A DNA stretch of 64,000 nucleotides from the NCBI GenBank assembly GCA_023435705.1, contig JAEYRH010000005.1, positions 62,001 through 126,000 on the forward strand, in the 5' to 3' direction. Positions 7,701 to 17,361 of the stretch are shown one piece after another. The translations under genes were made by a program, and so were the position numbers. Every line of letters starts with the position of its first letter. Position 1 is the first letter of the stretch. The notes below the pieces were generated by a model. The model saw only the letters and a list, made by a program, of their open reading frames with translations, was not told the DNA's origin and did not search any database. The stretch comes from Bacillota bacterium. GTDB taxonomy: Bacteria > Bacillota > Clostridia > Christensenellales > UMGS416.

Positions 7701-8813
7701 CTAAAGAACTTTTCTGCCGCCCAGCTTGTAGTCGATGATGGACATCTTGCGGGCGATATCAATGCCATATGGGCACCGGGGGTTGCACTGGCCGCAGGCT
7801 GTGCAGCGGTCAGCCTTCACTGCCACCTCCTGATAACGGGCAAGTGCCATGTCTCGGTTGCCGAACCAGAACCGGAGCCGCTCCCGAAGGGCGTATTCAG
7901 CTGCATTGTCCGCCGTGCCGTCGGCCATCTGGCGGTCGTAGTAGCCCTCCAGCTTGCAGAGCAACGGGATGTCGATGCTCTCAGGGCAGGGCAGGCACTT
8001 GCCGCACTGGCGGCACACATAATTGCCCAGTTCCACCGCATCGCGGTAGAGTGCCTCTTTTTCCGCCTCAGTCATCGGGAGGAACCCCTCAGCCAAGGCC
8101 AGATCCTTTTCCAGCATTGCACGGCTGTTGATGCCGGCCACCACGACCGAAACCGGCTGGCTCATCGCCCAGCGGAACGCCTGCTCCGGTGACCGCCACA
8201 GCAAGCCATCTGCCAGAGGTTTCATAAGAATCACCGCCGCGCCCTTTTCATGCGCAAGCGGCAGCAATTCGCCCTCGATTTCGGGGAAATTGAACCGGTC
8301 GTAATAGTTGATTGTGCTCATCACAGCAGCAAACGGATAGGCCTTCAACGCAGCGACCAACACATCAGGCTGGCCGTGCATGGAGATACCAATGTGCCGC
8401 GCCTTTCCGGTCTTGACCGCCTTCTCCGCCGACTCCAGCGCTCCGCCGGGAGCCTGAATCCTCTCAAGATCTTCCATTGTGCCCACGGCGTGCATGAGTA
8501 AAACATCCACATGATCGGTTTTCAGGTTTCGCAGGCTGCGGTCCAACTGGTCCATGCAGCCCTGGGCGCTGCGCTCAGCAGTCTTGGTCACCAGCACAAA
8601 TTCGTCGCGGCGGTGGGATACGGACTTTCCGATTTTCAGCTCCGACTCGCCGTCGCCATAGCTGGCCGCCGTCTCAATGTAGTTGCCGCCGGCATCCAGA
8701 TAACGGTTCAGCAGAAATTCCGCTTCGACTTGCGGGATTTCCAACAGGTGGAAACCACCGAAGCCCAGCAAGGATGTAGATAAGCCAGTCTTTCCGAAGT
8801 GCCTTCGCTCCAT
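7701..8813 (-). CDS. Aldo/keto reductase with C-terminal ferredoxin module
   Basis: A 370-residue relative of the downstream reductase. The N-terminus (MERRHFGKTGLSTSLLGFGG) and IETAASYGDGESE are typical of the family. The C-terminus has CRQCGKCLPCP and CTACGQCNPRCP, again two sets of four cysteines for [4Fe-4S] clusters. It is the first gene of the pair and is transcribed divergently from an HxlR regulator at 8943. The 129-bp shared intergenic region with a perfect dyad suggests that HxlR controls this operon. Confidence 0.9.
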   Translation of the reverse strand: MERRHFGKTGLSTSLLGFGGFHLLEIPQVEAEFLLNRYLDAGGNYIETAASYGDGESELKIGKSVSHRRDEFVLVTKTAERSAQGCMDQLDRSLRNLKTDHVDVLLMHAVGTMEDLERIQAPGGALESAEKAVKTGKARHIGISMHGQPDVLVAALKAYPFAAVMSTINYYDRFNFPEIEGELLPLAHEKGAAVILMKPLADGLLWRSPEQAFRWAMSQPVSVVVAGINSRAMLEKDLALAEGFLPMTEAEKEALYRDAVELGNYVCRQCGKCLPCPESIDIPLLCKLEGYYDRQMADGTADNAAEYALRERLRFWFGNRDMALARYQEVAVKADRCTACGQCNPRCPYGIDIARKMSIIDYKLGGRKVL

Positions 8814-8891
8814 TGCGCCATCCCCTTCCGTCTTGGAGAATTTTCATTGCATACATTGACATGATACCATTGGAACTTTAGAATAAAAAGT

Positions 8892-8927
8892 AGTTACAAC
8901 AACCTTATATAGTTACAAAAATGTAAC
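8892..8927. promoter_or_regulatory. Candidate HxlR operator
   Basis: The perfect dyad GTTACA-AAAA-TGTAAC occupies 8912-8927, with a further half-site GTTACAA at 8893-8899. Both lie between the hxlR-type gene and the divergent reductase operon, close to the hxlR start. Confidence 0.6.
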
Positions 8928-8942
8928 CATTGGGGGAAGAGA

Positions 8943-9281
8943 ATGCCTAAAAGAGAGCCGTCTGAATCGGTATGCTGCCAGAAGCATGTGGAGTGCTCCA
9001 TTGAAAAGGCGCTGGACATCCTGGGCGGCAAATGGACGTTTCTGATCATCCGCGACCTGTTTGACGGGCCGAGGCGCTTCGGCGAGCTGAGGAAGTCGCT
9101 GGCTGGTGTGAGCCCGAAAACTTTATCCGACCGGCTGAAAGAGCTGGAGCAGAAGGGCGTGGTCACCCGCACAGCTTATCCCACGATCCCGCCCACGGTG
9201 ATCTATGAGCTGACCGAAAAGGGCATGAGCCTGAAGCCGATCATCAAGGAGATGAAGCTGTGGGGGAAGAAGTGGGGGTGA
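8943..9281 (+). CDS. HxlR family winged-helix transcriptional regulator
   Basis: A 112-residue regulator with the HxlR signature CSIEKALDILGGKWTFLIIR (18-37), followed by the winged-helix recognition region RRFGELRKSLAGVSPKTLSDRLKELE (about 45-70). Cysteines at 11, 12 and 18 sit just before the helix, where thiol- or aldehyde-sensing HxlR proteins carry reactive cysteines. Its position divergent from two redox-type aldo/keto reductases fits a sensor of electrophiles or redox state, by inference. Confidence 0.92.
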   Translation: MPKREPSESVCCQKHVECSIEKALDILGGKWTFLIIRDLFDGPRRFGELRKSLAGVSPKTLSDRLKELEQKGVVTRTAYPTIPPTVIYELTEKGMSLKPIIKEMKLWGKKWG

Positions 9282-9296
9282 CCCTATAATTTTTCT

Positions 9297-9659
9297 TCAT
9301 TCGTTGAACCAAGCTTTGTCTTTGAGAAAAGACAACCCCAACAACAATCCGGTATCAAGTGCAATGAATGCCCAGTGAATTTGGATCTTGGTAAACAGCG
9401 CCAAAACAATCATCGTTACGAAAACAGTACCTAGCACTACGTCTATCCAGCAAAACAAAATGGAACGTTTGCCTTCCCGAGAGCTGCGAGTTTTCTTAAT
9501 TGGCAAGACGATTTTGAACACAAAGATGCCCAAGCCAAACACCACAACCACAGCACGCTGCAGGCCGCTGCTGATGCCAGGAATAAAAGAAAGTACAACC
9601 GCTGCGAGCAAAGCAAAAAACAATACCACTTTCAGATAGTTGAGTATCCTATTATTCAT
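9297..9659 (-). CDS. Four-helix membrane protein of unknown function
   Basis: A 120-residue protein with about four hydrophobic segments (roughly 9-27, 32-50, 67-88, 94-112) separated by the basic loop KKTRSSREGKR. It is convergent with the HxlR gene and lies just downstream of thiI on the same strand, so it may be read with that operon. Family not recognised. Confidence 0.7.
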   Translation of the reverse strand: MNNRILNYLKVVLFFALLAAVVLSFIPGISSGLQRAVVVVFGLGIFVFKIVLPIKKTRSSREGKRSILFCWIDVVLGTVFVTMIVLALFTKIQIHWAFIALDTGLLLGLSFLKDKAWFNE

Positions 9660-9687
9660 AGCTTCCGCTCCTGCCTAGGAGGGTGTT

Positions 9688-10896
9688 TTAGCCCTCTTCG
9701 CCAACTGATCCAGTGTCAGTAGCTTTGTCGCCAAACCCCACCTTCACAACCTCCACCCGCTGCATTGCTTCCGCACACATCGCCTCAATATCCAGCACGG
9801 CTTCCGCTTTTTCCACATCGAGAAGCCTTGGCCTGGTGGCCGGGTGCTTGGGCACAAACACGGTGCAGCAATCCTCATAGGGCAGGATGGAAATCTCATA
9901 GGTGCCGATCTGCCGGGCTTTGTTAATGATCTCCACCTTATCGAAAGCGATCAATGGACGAAACACCGGCATGGCGCACACGGCGTTGGTGGCGGCGATG
10001 CTCTGGATGGTCTGGCTGGCCACCTGGCCCAGGTTCTCGCCGGTGGCCATCGCCTCGCAGCCGCAATGGGCGGCAATGCGGTTGGCGATTCGCATCATGA
10101 ACCGGCGCATCAGGATCGTCAGATATTCAGGGTTGCACTGGGTATAGATAGCCTCCTGAATCTCGGTGAAGCGCACCACATGCAGGCGGATCGGCCCGCA
10201 GTAGCTGGTTAGCGTTTCGCAAAGATCAATTACTTTGCGGCGGGCCCGGTCTGATGTGTGGGGCGGGCTGTCAAAATAGATGGCCTCCAGCTCAACGCCT
10301 CTGCGGGCCAGCATGTAACCGGCCACCGGGCTGTCAATGCCGCCGGACAGCAGCAGCGCCACGCGGCCGCCAGTGCCCACCGGCATGCCGCCGGGACCAT
10401 CCACAAAACGGGTATAGAGATAGGCACTGTCGCGCACCTCCACATAGAGCCGCCAGGCCGGGTTATGCACATCCACGGTGATGGCAGGGTTGGCCCGCAG
10501 CACCAGGCCGCCCAGCTGGCGGGCCAGCTCAGGCGATTCCAGCGGGAATCTCTTGTCAGCCCGGCGGGCATCCACCTTGAAGCTGCCGCCACCAGGGCGC
10601 TCCTGCTTCACAAGCTCCAGCGCCGTGTCTACGATCCGCTCCATCGTGGGTTCGCAGACCACAGCGGGGCTCGCCGAGTGCACGCCGAATACGCGCACGA
10701 CAGCGGCAAGCAGTTCCTCGCCTTTATCCTCATCATAATCCACCAGGATGAACCGGCCCCGGTCGCGGATGATGCCGCAGGGGCACACGGCCTGCGCCGC
10801 CTTCATCACGTTCTGCACCAGCAGCTTTTCAAAAAAAGGCCTGTTCTGGCCCTTTAAATGGATCTCGGCATATCGAACCAATAGCACTGTAGACAT
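9688..10896 (-). CDS. thiI: tRNA 4-thiouridine synthetase ThiI (no rhodanese domain)
   Basis: A 402-residue enzyme that makes 4-thiouridine at tRNA position 8 and may deliver sulfur for thiazole. The N-terminal ferredoxin-like and THUMP domains occupy about residues 1-165. The PP-loop ATP site SGGIDSP is at 184-190. Near the C-terminus is the conserved PYEDCCTVFVP segment. The rhodanese domain of the enterobacterial protein is absent, as usual in Firmicutes, so the partner desulfurase must supply sulfur. That partner gene sits immediately upstream, with one base between them. Start at ATG 10896. Confidence 0.96.
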   Translation of the reverse strand: MSTVLLVRYAEIHLKGQNRPFFEKLLVQNVMKAAQAVCPCGIIRDRGRFILVDYDEDKGEELLAAVVRVFGVHSASPAVVCEPTMERIVDTALELVKQERPGGGSFKVDARRADKRFPLESPELARQLGGLVLRANPAITVDVHNPAWRLYVEVRDSAYLYTRFVDGPGGMPVGTGGRVALLLSGGIDSPVAGYMLARRGVELEAIYFDSPPHTSDRARRKVIDLCETLTSYCGPIRLHVVRFTEIQEAIYTQCNPEYLTILMRRFMMRIANRIAAHCGCEAMATGENLGQVASQTIQSIAATNAVCAMPVFRPLIAFDKVEIINKARQIGTYEISILPYEDCCTVFVPKHPATRPRLLDVEKAEAVLDIEAMCAEAMQRVEVVKVGFGDKATDTGSVGEEG

Positions 10897-10897
10897 G

Positions 10898-12046
10898 TTA
10901 TCTCCTCTTGAACAGCCGAAGCCGCTTGACCTGCGCAGTCACGGTCTCTATGGCGCGGGCGGCATCGTCTGCTGTGTTCATCGTGGAAAGGCTGAATCGG
11001 ATGGCGCTGCCCACCCTGACATCGCTCAACCCCATGGCTTTCAAGGTGGCGCTGGGCTTGCGCTGCCTCGCCCCGCAGGCCGAGCCGGTGCTCACATAAA
11101 CACCCTGCTCCGCAAGGGCCCGCAGCAGCACCTCGCCGGTCACACCCTCGAATGATAAGTTAAGAATGTGCGGTGCACCCAGCGCGGGTTGGGGGCCGTT
11201 CACAATGGTGCCGTCAATGGCCAGTAGGCCAGCCGCAAGCATGAGCTTCAGCTCCATCATCGCAGCCCGGCGCTGATCCAGGCGCTGGGAATAGACTTCG
11301 ACTGCCTTCGCAAAACCCAGGATGCCGGGCACATTTTCCGTGCCGGACCGCAAGCCATGCTCCTGTCCGCCACCAAAGGCATGGGGCTTTGGCTTCACAC
11401 CATCACCCACCCACAGCGCGCCTACCCCCTTGGGGCCATGCACCTTGTGAGCGCTGACAGAATAGAGCCCGACGCCCCATTTTGCGGGCTCGGCGGGCAC
11501 TTTCAAAAACGCCTGCACGCCGTCGGAATGGAAGACCGTGCCGGGGCTTTTCGCACGTACGGCGGCAGCCAGTGCGGCAATATCCTGAATGGCGCCGGTC
11601 TCGTTGTTCACATGCATCACGCTGACCAGCGCAGTGTCCCCATCCACCGCGTCAATGAGAGCGTCCAGAGGCACCAGGCCGCTGCCATCCACCGGCAGCA
11701 CGACCACATCCTGCTTCCGCGCCTTCAACTCGTCAAAGGCAGCCAACACAGCCGGGTGCTCCACGGCGGACGTGACAAAGCGCGACCGCTTCGCTGTGGC
11801 CGCGCCAAAAATCGCCAGATTGTCCGCCTCAGTGCCACCGGAGGTGAAGACCAATTTGCCGATGCCCAGTGCCTTTCCAATCAGCGAGCGGGCCCCGTTG
11901 ATGGTATCCTCCACCGCCACACCCAGCGGATATGCCGCAGATGGGTTGTGCCATCCTTCGGTCATGGAGCGCGCCATTTCAGTAATGACTTCGTCAAAGG
12001 GCTTTGTGGTGGCACTGTTATCCAGATAGCAGCTAATTGCCGGCAT
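10898..12046 (-). CDS. Cysteine desulfurase (NifS/IscS family), ThiI partner
   Basis: A 382-residue PLP enzyme that removes sulfur from cysteine to form a protein persulfide. It has the N-terminal YLDNSATT, the PLP-lysine motif SAHKVHGPKG (about 198-207) and the active-site cysteine loop STGSACGAR (about 322-330). It is coupled to thiI, an arrangement known from B. subtilis (NifZ-ThiI), so 4-thiouridine synthesis is the likely role. The stop of the upstream gene and this ATG are one base apart, giving a tight three-gene unit (12683 to 9688). Confidence 0.95.
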   Translation of the reverse strand: MPAISCYLDNSATTKPFDEVITEMARSMTEGWHNPSAAYPLGVAVEDTINGARSLIGKALGIGKLVFTSGGTEADNLAIFGAATAKRSRFVTSAVEHPAVLAAFDELKARKQDVVVLPVDGSGLVPLDALIDAVDGDTALVSVMHVNNETGAIQDIAALAAAVRAKSPGTVFHSDGVQAFLKVPAEPAKWGVGLYSVSAHKVHGPKGVGALWVGDGVKPKPHAFGGGQEHGLRSGTENVPGILGFAKAVEVYSQRLDQRRAAMMELKLMLAAGLLAIDGTIVNGPQPALGAPHILNLSFEGVTGEVLLRALAEQGVYVSTGSACGARQRKPSATLKAMGLSDVRVGSAIRFSLSTMNTADDAARAIETVTAQVKRLRLFKRR

Positions 12047-12047
12047 C

Positions 12048-12683
12048 TCAGATCACGACGTTGCGTTCGTTATACATGCGCATGTAACGCAAAAACTCCT
12101 CGCTGGGCTCAAAGTAAACAAGGTATTGCTGCTCATTTTTGCGGAAAACGGCGAAATAGATCCGGCTGTCGGCGTTCAACACAGCTTTCACCTTCTTAAT
12201 GCCCTGGCGCTTCTCGATGTTGAAAAGCCTGGGGTCATCAATGGGCGCGACCAGCTCCACCTCGCGGGTCTTGATGGAAACAAGCTCCTTGCGGCGGCGG
12301 TTGTTGAGCACCTGGGAGATGTCCACAATGCCATTGGTGAAGGAGTATTCATATTCCACCCGCAGGTAATCCTTGCCAAACCACATCAAGGCTGCGCCAC
12401 CGCCGAAGATCACAAGCCCCACGACCGCGCTGATGTTGAACCCGCCGGCTCCCATGATCCCCATCAGGTTCATCGCGCCGATCAGCCCGAAAAAGATGGA
12501 GGAGAGCAGCAGGACCACATACAGAATCATATCCAGCGCCTTCTTGCGCTTGATCACGATCTCTTCCTTCACATTGTTGTTGAGCGTTTTGGCCATGCGC
12601 GGGGCAGGCCTCTGCTCCGGCGCCTGCTGCGCTGAATCATCGCCGCTCTTCGTGGCGTTGGTGTCTTTTTCCTGATCGGCCAT
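12048..12683 (-). CDS. Two-helix membrane protein of unknown function
   Basis: The protein has 211 residues: a polar, charged N-terminal 45 residues, two membrane helices (about 52-74 and 80-102), and a cytoplasmic C-terminal domain. That domain begins YEYSFTNGIVDISQVLNNRRRKEL and resembles a PH-like fold, as in unnamed clostridial proteins. It starts the operon with the desulfurase and thiI. The region above it (12684-12760) is AT-rich and probably holds the promoter. Function unknown. Confidence 0.8.
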   Translation of the reverse strand: MADQEKDTNATKSGDDSAQQAPEQRPAPRMAKTLNNNVKEEIVIKRKKALDMILYVVLLLSSIFFGLIGAMNLMGIMGAGGFNISAVVGLVIFGGGAALMWFGKDYLRVEYEYSFTNGIVDISQVLNNRRRKELVSIKTREVELVAPIDDPRLFNIEKRQGIKKVKAVLNADSRIYFAVFRKNEQQYLVYFEPSEEFLRYMRMYNERNVVI

Positions 12684-12876
12684 GGTGAACCTCCGATGTT
12701 GGCGGCAATCATTATTCTATCCGCAAAAGTATTGTAACATAAGAAGGTGTTTTTTGACAGGCGCATACTGGTTCGGATTCTTAAAATTGGCTAAGGAAGA
12801 AACAAGAAACGAGCATATGTTAATGCTTTGATCTGTGCGCAGCAGTTAACCTGGCGGTTAAGGCCGGAATTGAAGG

Positions 12877-13041
12877 TCAGTTGCGGTCGTGCAGGTCGCG
12901 GTAGGCCTCCTGGGAGGGCTCCGGCGCGGCGGAGGGTGCCTGGGCGGCGCCGGTCATGTTTGTAAGGTTGGAGGAAAGCATGGAGCCGGCCAGGGCCGAA
13001 GGGGCGCGGGGTTGCTTTTTGCGGGGAGGGGGGATTGGCAT
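12877..13041 (-). CDS. Small proline-rich ORF
   Basis: Fifty-four codons start MPIPPPRKKQPRAPSALAGS and end EAYRDLHDRN. An AAGGTG site lies 8 bp before the ATG at 13041. No homology is recognised, and a short GC-rich frame can arise by chance, so this is a tentative gene. Confidence 0.4.
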   Translation of the reverse strand: MPIPPPRKKQPRAPSALAGSMLSSNLTNMTGAAQAPSAAPEPSQEAYRDLHDRN

Positions 13042-13164
13042 GAGATAGCACCTTATTCTCTTTTTCTTAGTATGCGCGGTGCTAATCAAAAAACCCATCC
13101 CACTGGGCAATTCGTTCCAATAAAGACCATTTCTGAAGTATTCAAAACTACACTCGTCTCATGA

Positions 13165-14088
13165 TCATCTCAAATCCTTCATTTCAATGCCTCCATTTTG
13201 ATACGATGCAATCTCTACGCCATAGAGTTTGATTTCAATTATGTCGGGATCTGGGAGGCCTTTCCCTAACTCTGAATGAAATCTGCTGACATATTTCTCC
13301 AGTTGTATTTTCAGCTTGTTATTGCCAACATCATTTATGAAGTCTTTTGCATCGTTCACATCCATGTCAGGCCTTCGCCGTGTTGTATACAGGATACCGT
13401 TTTTATTGATCTGTTCGTATGATTCATTGAAGTATTGATAGAAGAAACTCGTTTCAAAGCCATGCAATACCTTCTCTGGTTCTAAGATAAAGTGAAGATT
13501 AATCTGCGCCTTTTTATCTTTCTCAAAATAAACGCAGTCCATACCAAAGATATCAGGGGAGTCGGCACTCACAGCAGATTGAATATTTGGCCCTACCCAG
13601 TATTTGCCGGTTACTTGGTCAAACCGAATTTCACTTGACCTGATATAGAAACTCCCCGATCTGTAATCAACTGTGTCCCAAAGAAACACATAACCTCTTT
13701 CCACAAAAGGGTTTCCATCTATCGAATAACTAACACGGGGGTTCAATACGATCAGTTCGGATGCATAAGCCGGGTCCTGATTTACTATTTTATAGGCATC
13801 TTCAATCGAATACTTTGGGAGGAGGAAGATAGAGACAAGGCCATGAATGACTGTCAGTATGATCGAGACTACCAGTCCAATGGCTAATGTTACCGTTCTG
13901 CAGTTTGAGACGCTTCTGACCAGGCAATATGTGAGTATGGCTCCAAGTGCGACGGAACTGGCTATCGGAAGATAAAAGGAGGAGTGGAAATAGCCTGTTG
14001 GAATGCTGACGTATACTACAAATATAAGGAACAGAAGATCAATGATAAACAAGCCGACGTAGATTGCCCGGAATGCGATCTTCTTCAT
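13165..14088 (-). CDS. Membrane protein, paralogue of the adjacent upstream gene
   Basis: This 307-residue protein has three or four N-terminal hydrophobic segments (about 7-28, 39-58, 68-92), then a long extracytoplasmic domain. It ends ELYGVEIASYQNGG-like (KLYGVEIASYQNGGIEMK), nearly the same as the end of the protein encoded at 14166-15059 (SISGVDVASYQNGSILLK). The two also share the order 'YxxEDAYKIV/PSAYAVV-NPxF/DG-NPFxExGY'. They are a tandem duplication that has diverged strongly. Family not recognised. Confidence 0.75.
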   Translation of the reverse strand: MKKIAFRAIYVGLFIIDLLFLIFVVYVSIPTGYFHSSFYLPIASSVALGAILTYCLVRSVSNCRTVTLAIGLVVSIILTVIHGLVSIFLLPKYSIEDAYKIVNQDPAYASELIVLNPRVSYSIDGNPFVERGYVFLWDTVDYRSGSFYIRSSEIRFDQVTGKYWVGPNIQSAVSADSPDIFGMDCVYFEKDKKAQINLHFILEPEKVLHGFETSFFYQYFNESYEQINKNGILYTTRRRPDMDVNDAKDFINDVGNNKLKIQLEKYVSRFHSELGKGLPDPDIIEIKLYGVEIASYQNGGIEMKDLR

Positions 14089-14165
14089 AAATGTCCCCTT
14101 TTATCAGATCACTACACGCAAGAAATTAAGCCTCGACCGAGAGGTGGGCATCAAAGCTCAAAACA

Positions 14166-15059
14166 TTATTTCAACAATATGCTTCCGTTTTGGTACGAAG
14201 CAACATCGACACCGGAAATGGAAAGCGATATTTCCAGCTCAGATGAAGTGGGCATCCGCTCAGATCTCATAGTATCGTAATATTTCAGATAGGTTTGAAC
14301 AATTTGCTGGAACTCTTCGCTCATTACCTGTACATCGATATCTTTTAACGCAAGAAGCTGCTGCTGCTCCATCTTTTTGTAATCAGAGTTGTGGCTTAAG
14401 CGACCTTCCCGATCATACTCCTCGCGTACCTTGATAATCTGAAGATGGAAACAAACAGTATCATCCGAGGTAAATCCAACTCCATAATCGTTAACCATGA
14501 AATTTGCGGTCTGCATCGAGAAATCATTCGTATAAGTATACTCATACGAACCAACAGGATTGAAGTTGACGAAACAGGGTTTTTGATCAGCTGTGAAGCA
14601 ACTAAATGAATAGCCTGTTTCAATAAAAGGATTGGCTTCAATATAGAAACCATAATTCCCATTCATAAAGTCATCCGCTAAAGTGAAGTTTGGGTTCGCT
14701 TCAACAACTGCATATGCGCTTGGCCTTGTGTATTTTGGCAAATACTTGACAAACACAAATCCAACCGCCAATGTGACAATACATGATATCCCGAAAAAGG
14801 CGATTCGTGTGATTGCTCGCCACCTAAGCCCATGAGCAGGCATGACTAACGCAACATCCTGAGCCACTTGAGTGGATAAGCACAACGTAATAATTGTAGT
14901 TACGATTGCGAAAACAGAGGCCCAGATGAGAAATTCCACATAACGCAAGCCCAGCAAAAGGGTATAGAGCTCGTTTGCCATTTGTCTCATGAAAATAATG
15001 AATACCACATTTAGAACTATGAGAAGAATGCACAAAATAGCGAATAGCCACTTCTTCAT
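14166..15059 (-). CDS. Membrane protein, paralogue of the adjacent downstream gene
   Basis: A 297-residue protein with N-terminal hydrophobic segments at about 4-23, 35-58 and 78-98, followed by an extracytoplasmic domain. I placed the start at ATG 15059 because GGGAGGA lies 6-8 bp upstream. The shared C-terminal motif ASYQNG and the conserved NPFIETGY show common descent with the gene at 13165-14088. Base composition is AT-richer than the flanking housekeeping genes, which may indicate transfer. Function unknown. Confidence 0.75.
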   Translation of the reverse strand: MKKWLFAILCILLIVLNVVFIIFMRQMANELYTLLLGLRYVEFLIWASVFAIVTTIITLCLSTQVAQDVALVMPAHGLRWRAITRIAFFGISCIVTLAVGFVFVKYLPKYTRPSAYAVVEANPNFTLADDFMNGNYGFYIEANPFIETGYSFSCFTADQKPCFVNFNPVGSYEYTYTNDFSMQTANFMVNDYGVGFTSDDTVCFHLQIIKVREEYDREGRLSHNSDYKKMEQQQLLALKDIDVQVMSEEFQQIVQTYLKYYDTMRSERMPTSSELEISLSISGVDVASYQNGSILLK

Positions 15060-15124
15060 TCCGTCATCCTCCCACATGCAAATTATATAATAGCACTAGA
15101 GTTTCAGCAACATAAACATACAAA

Positions 15125-15157
15125 AAGCCCGCCGCCAACAGGCGGTGGGCTTTTTTT
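15125..15157 (-). terminator. Terminator downstream of glmS
   Basis: The stem GCCCGCCGCC / GGCGGTGGGC (15127-15136, 15141-15150) with loop AACA has A/T runs on both sides. It serves glmS on the minus strand and could work in both directions. Confidence 0.85.
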
Positions 15158-15171
15158 CAGCTTTACAGGAT

Positions 15172-16998
<1,827 letters not shown>

Positions 16999-17037
16999 AT
17001 TCTATGTTTCCTCCATCTGATTTCATATTTTGTGCAA

Positions 17038-17062
17038 GAAAAAAGAGCGCTAAACGCGCTCT
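17038..17062 (-). terminator. Intrinsic terminator/attenuator in the glmS leader
   Basis: Reading the minus strand, AGAGCGC-GTTTA-GCGCTCT is a perfect 7-bp stem, directly followed by TTTTTTC. It lies between the ribozyme and the glmS start codon, about 40 nt before it, so it would stop transcription into glmS unless bypassed. Confidence 0.8.
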
Positions 17063-17079
17063 GATGAAGGGTCGTGAAA

Positions 17080-17312
17080 CAAACCCTCGCCATTGGAAAA
17101 ACGGTTGTGCACAAACAACTCGCTCCGCCTCAATGGCTTTGCGTCCTGATCGCCCGCTGCTGGTTGTCCCGCCCGTTGCCGAGCGGCTTTCAGCATGCTT
17201 TGTCGGATGGCGATGCCTCCGCGGGGAAACCCGCCGAACATTTCGAATAACCCCGTCCTCGTCAAAACGGCTCACAGTGCTTCCGCTGTGGTCTTCCGTT
17301 TTCCGGCGCTTT
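17080..17312 (-). ncRNA. glmS ribozyme (glucosamine-6-phosphate-activated)
   Basis: On the minus strand the leader shows the ribozyme's 5' signature AAAGCGCC at about 17312-17305, with expected cleavage just before the G at 17309. It is followed by the core TTTTGACGAGGACGGGGTTA and TTCGGCGGG...CCCCGCGG segments (about 17261-17215). These match the order and sequence of the conserved P2/P2.2 and P3 elements of known glmS ribozymes. The RNA binds glucosamine-6-phosphate as cofactor, cleaves the mRNA and lowers glmS expression. The 3' boundary is approximate. It begins only about 50 bp after the glmM stop, so it would also cut a glmM-glmS transcript. Confidence 0.92.
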
Positions 17313-17361
17313 ATTCAGTTGTGGGCTGTGCCGAACGTCACATCAACTCCTTTCAGGAATT

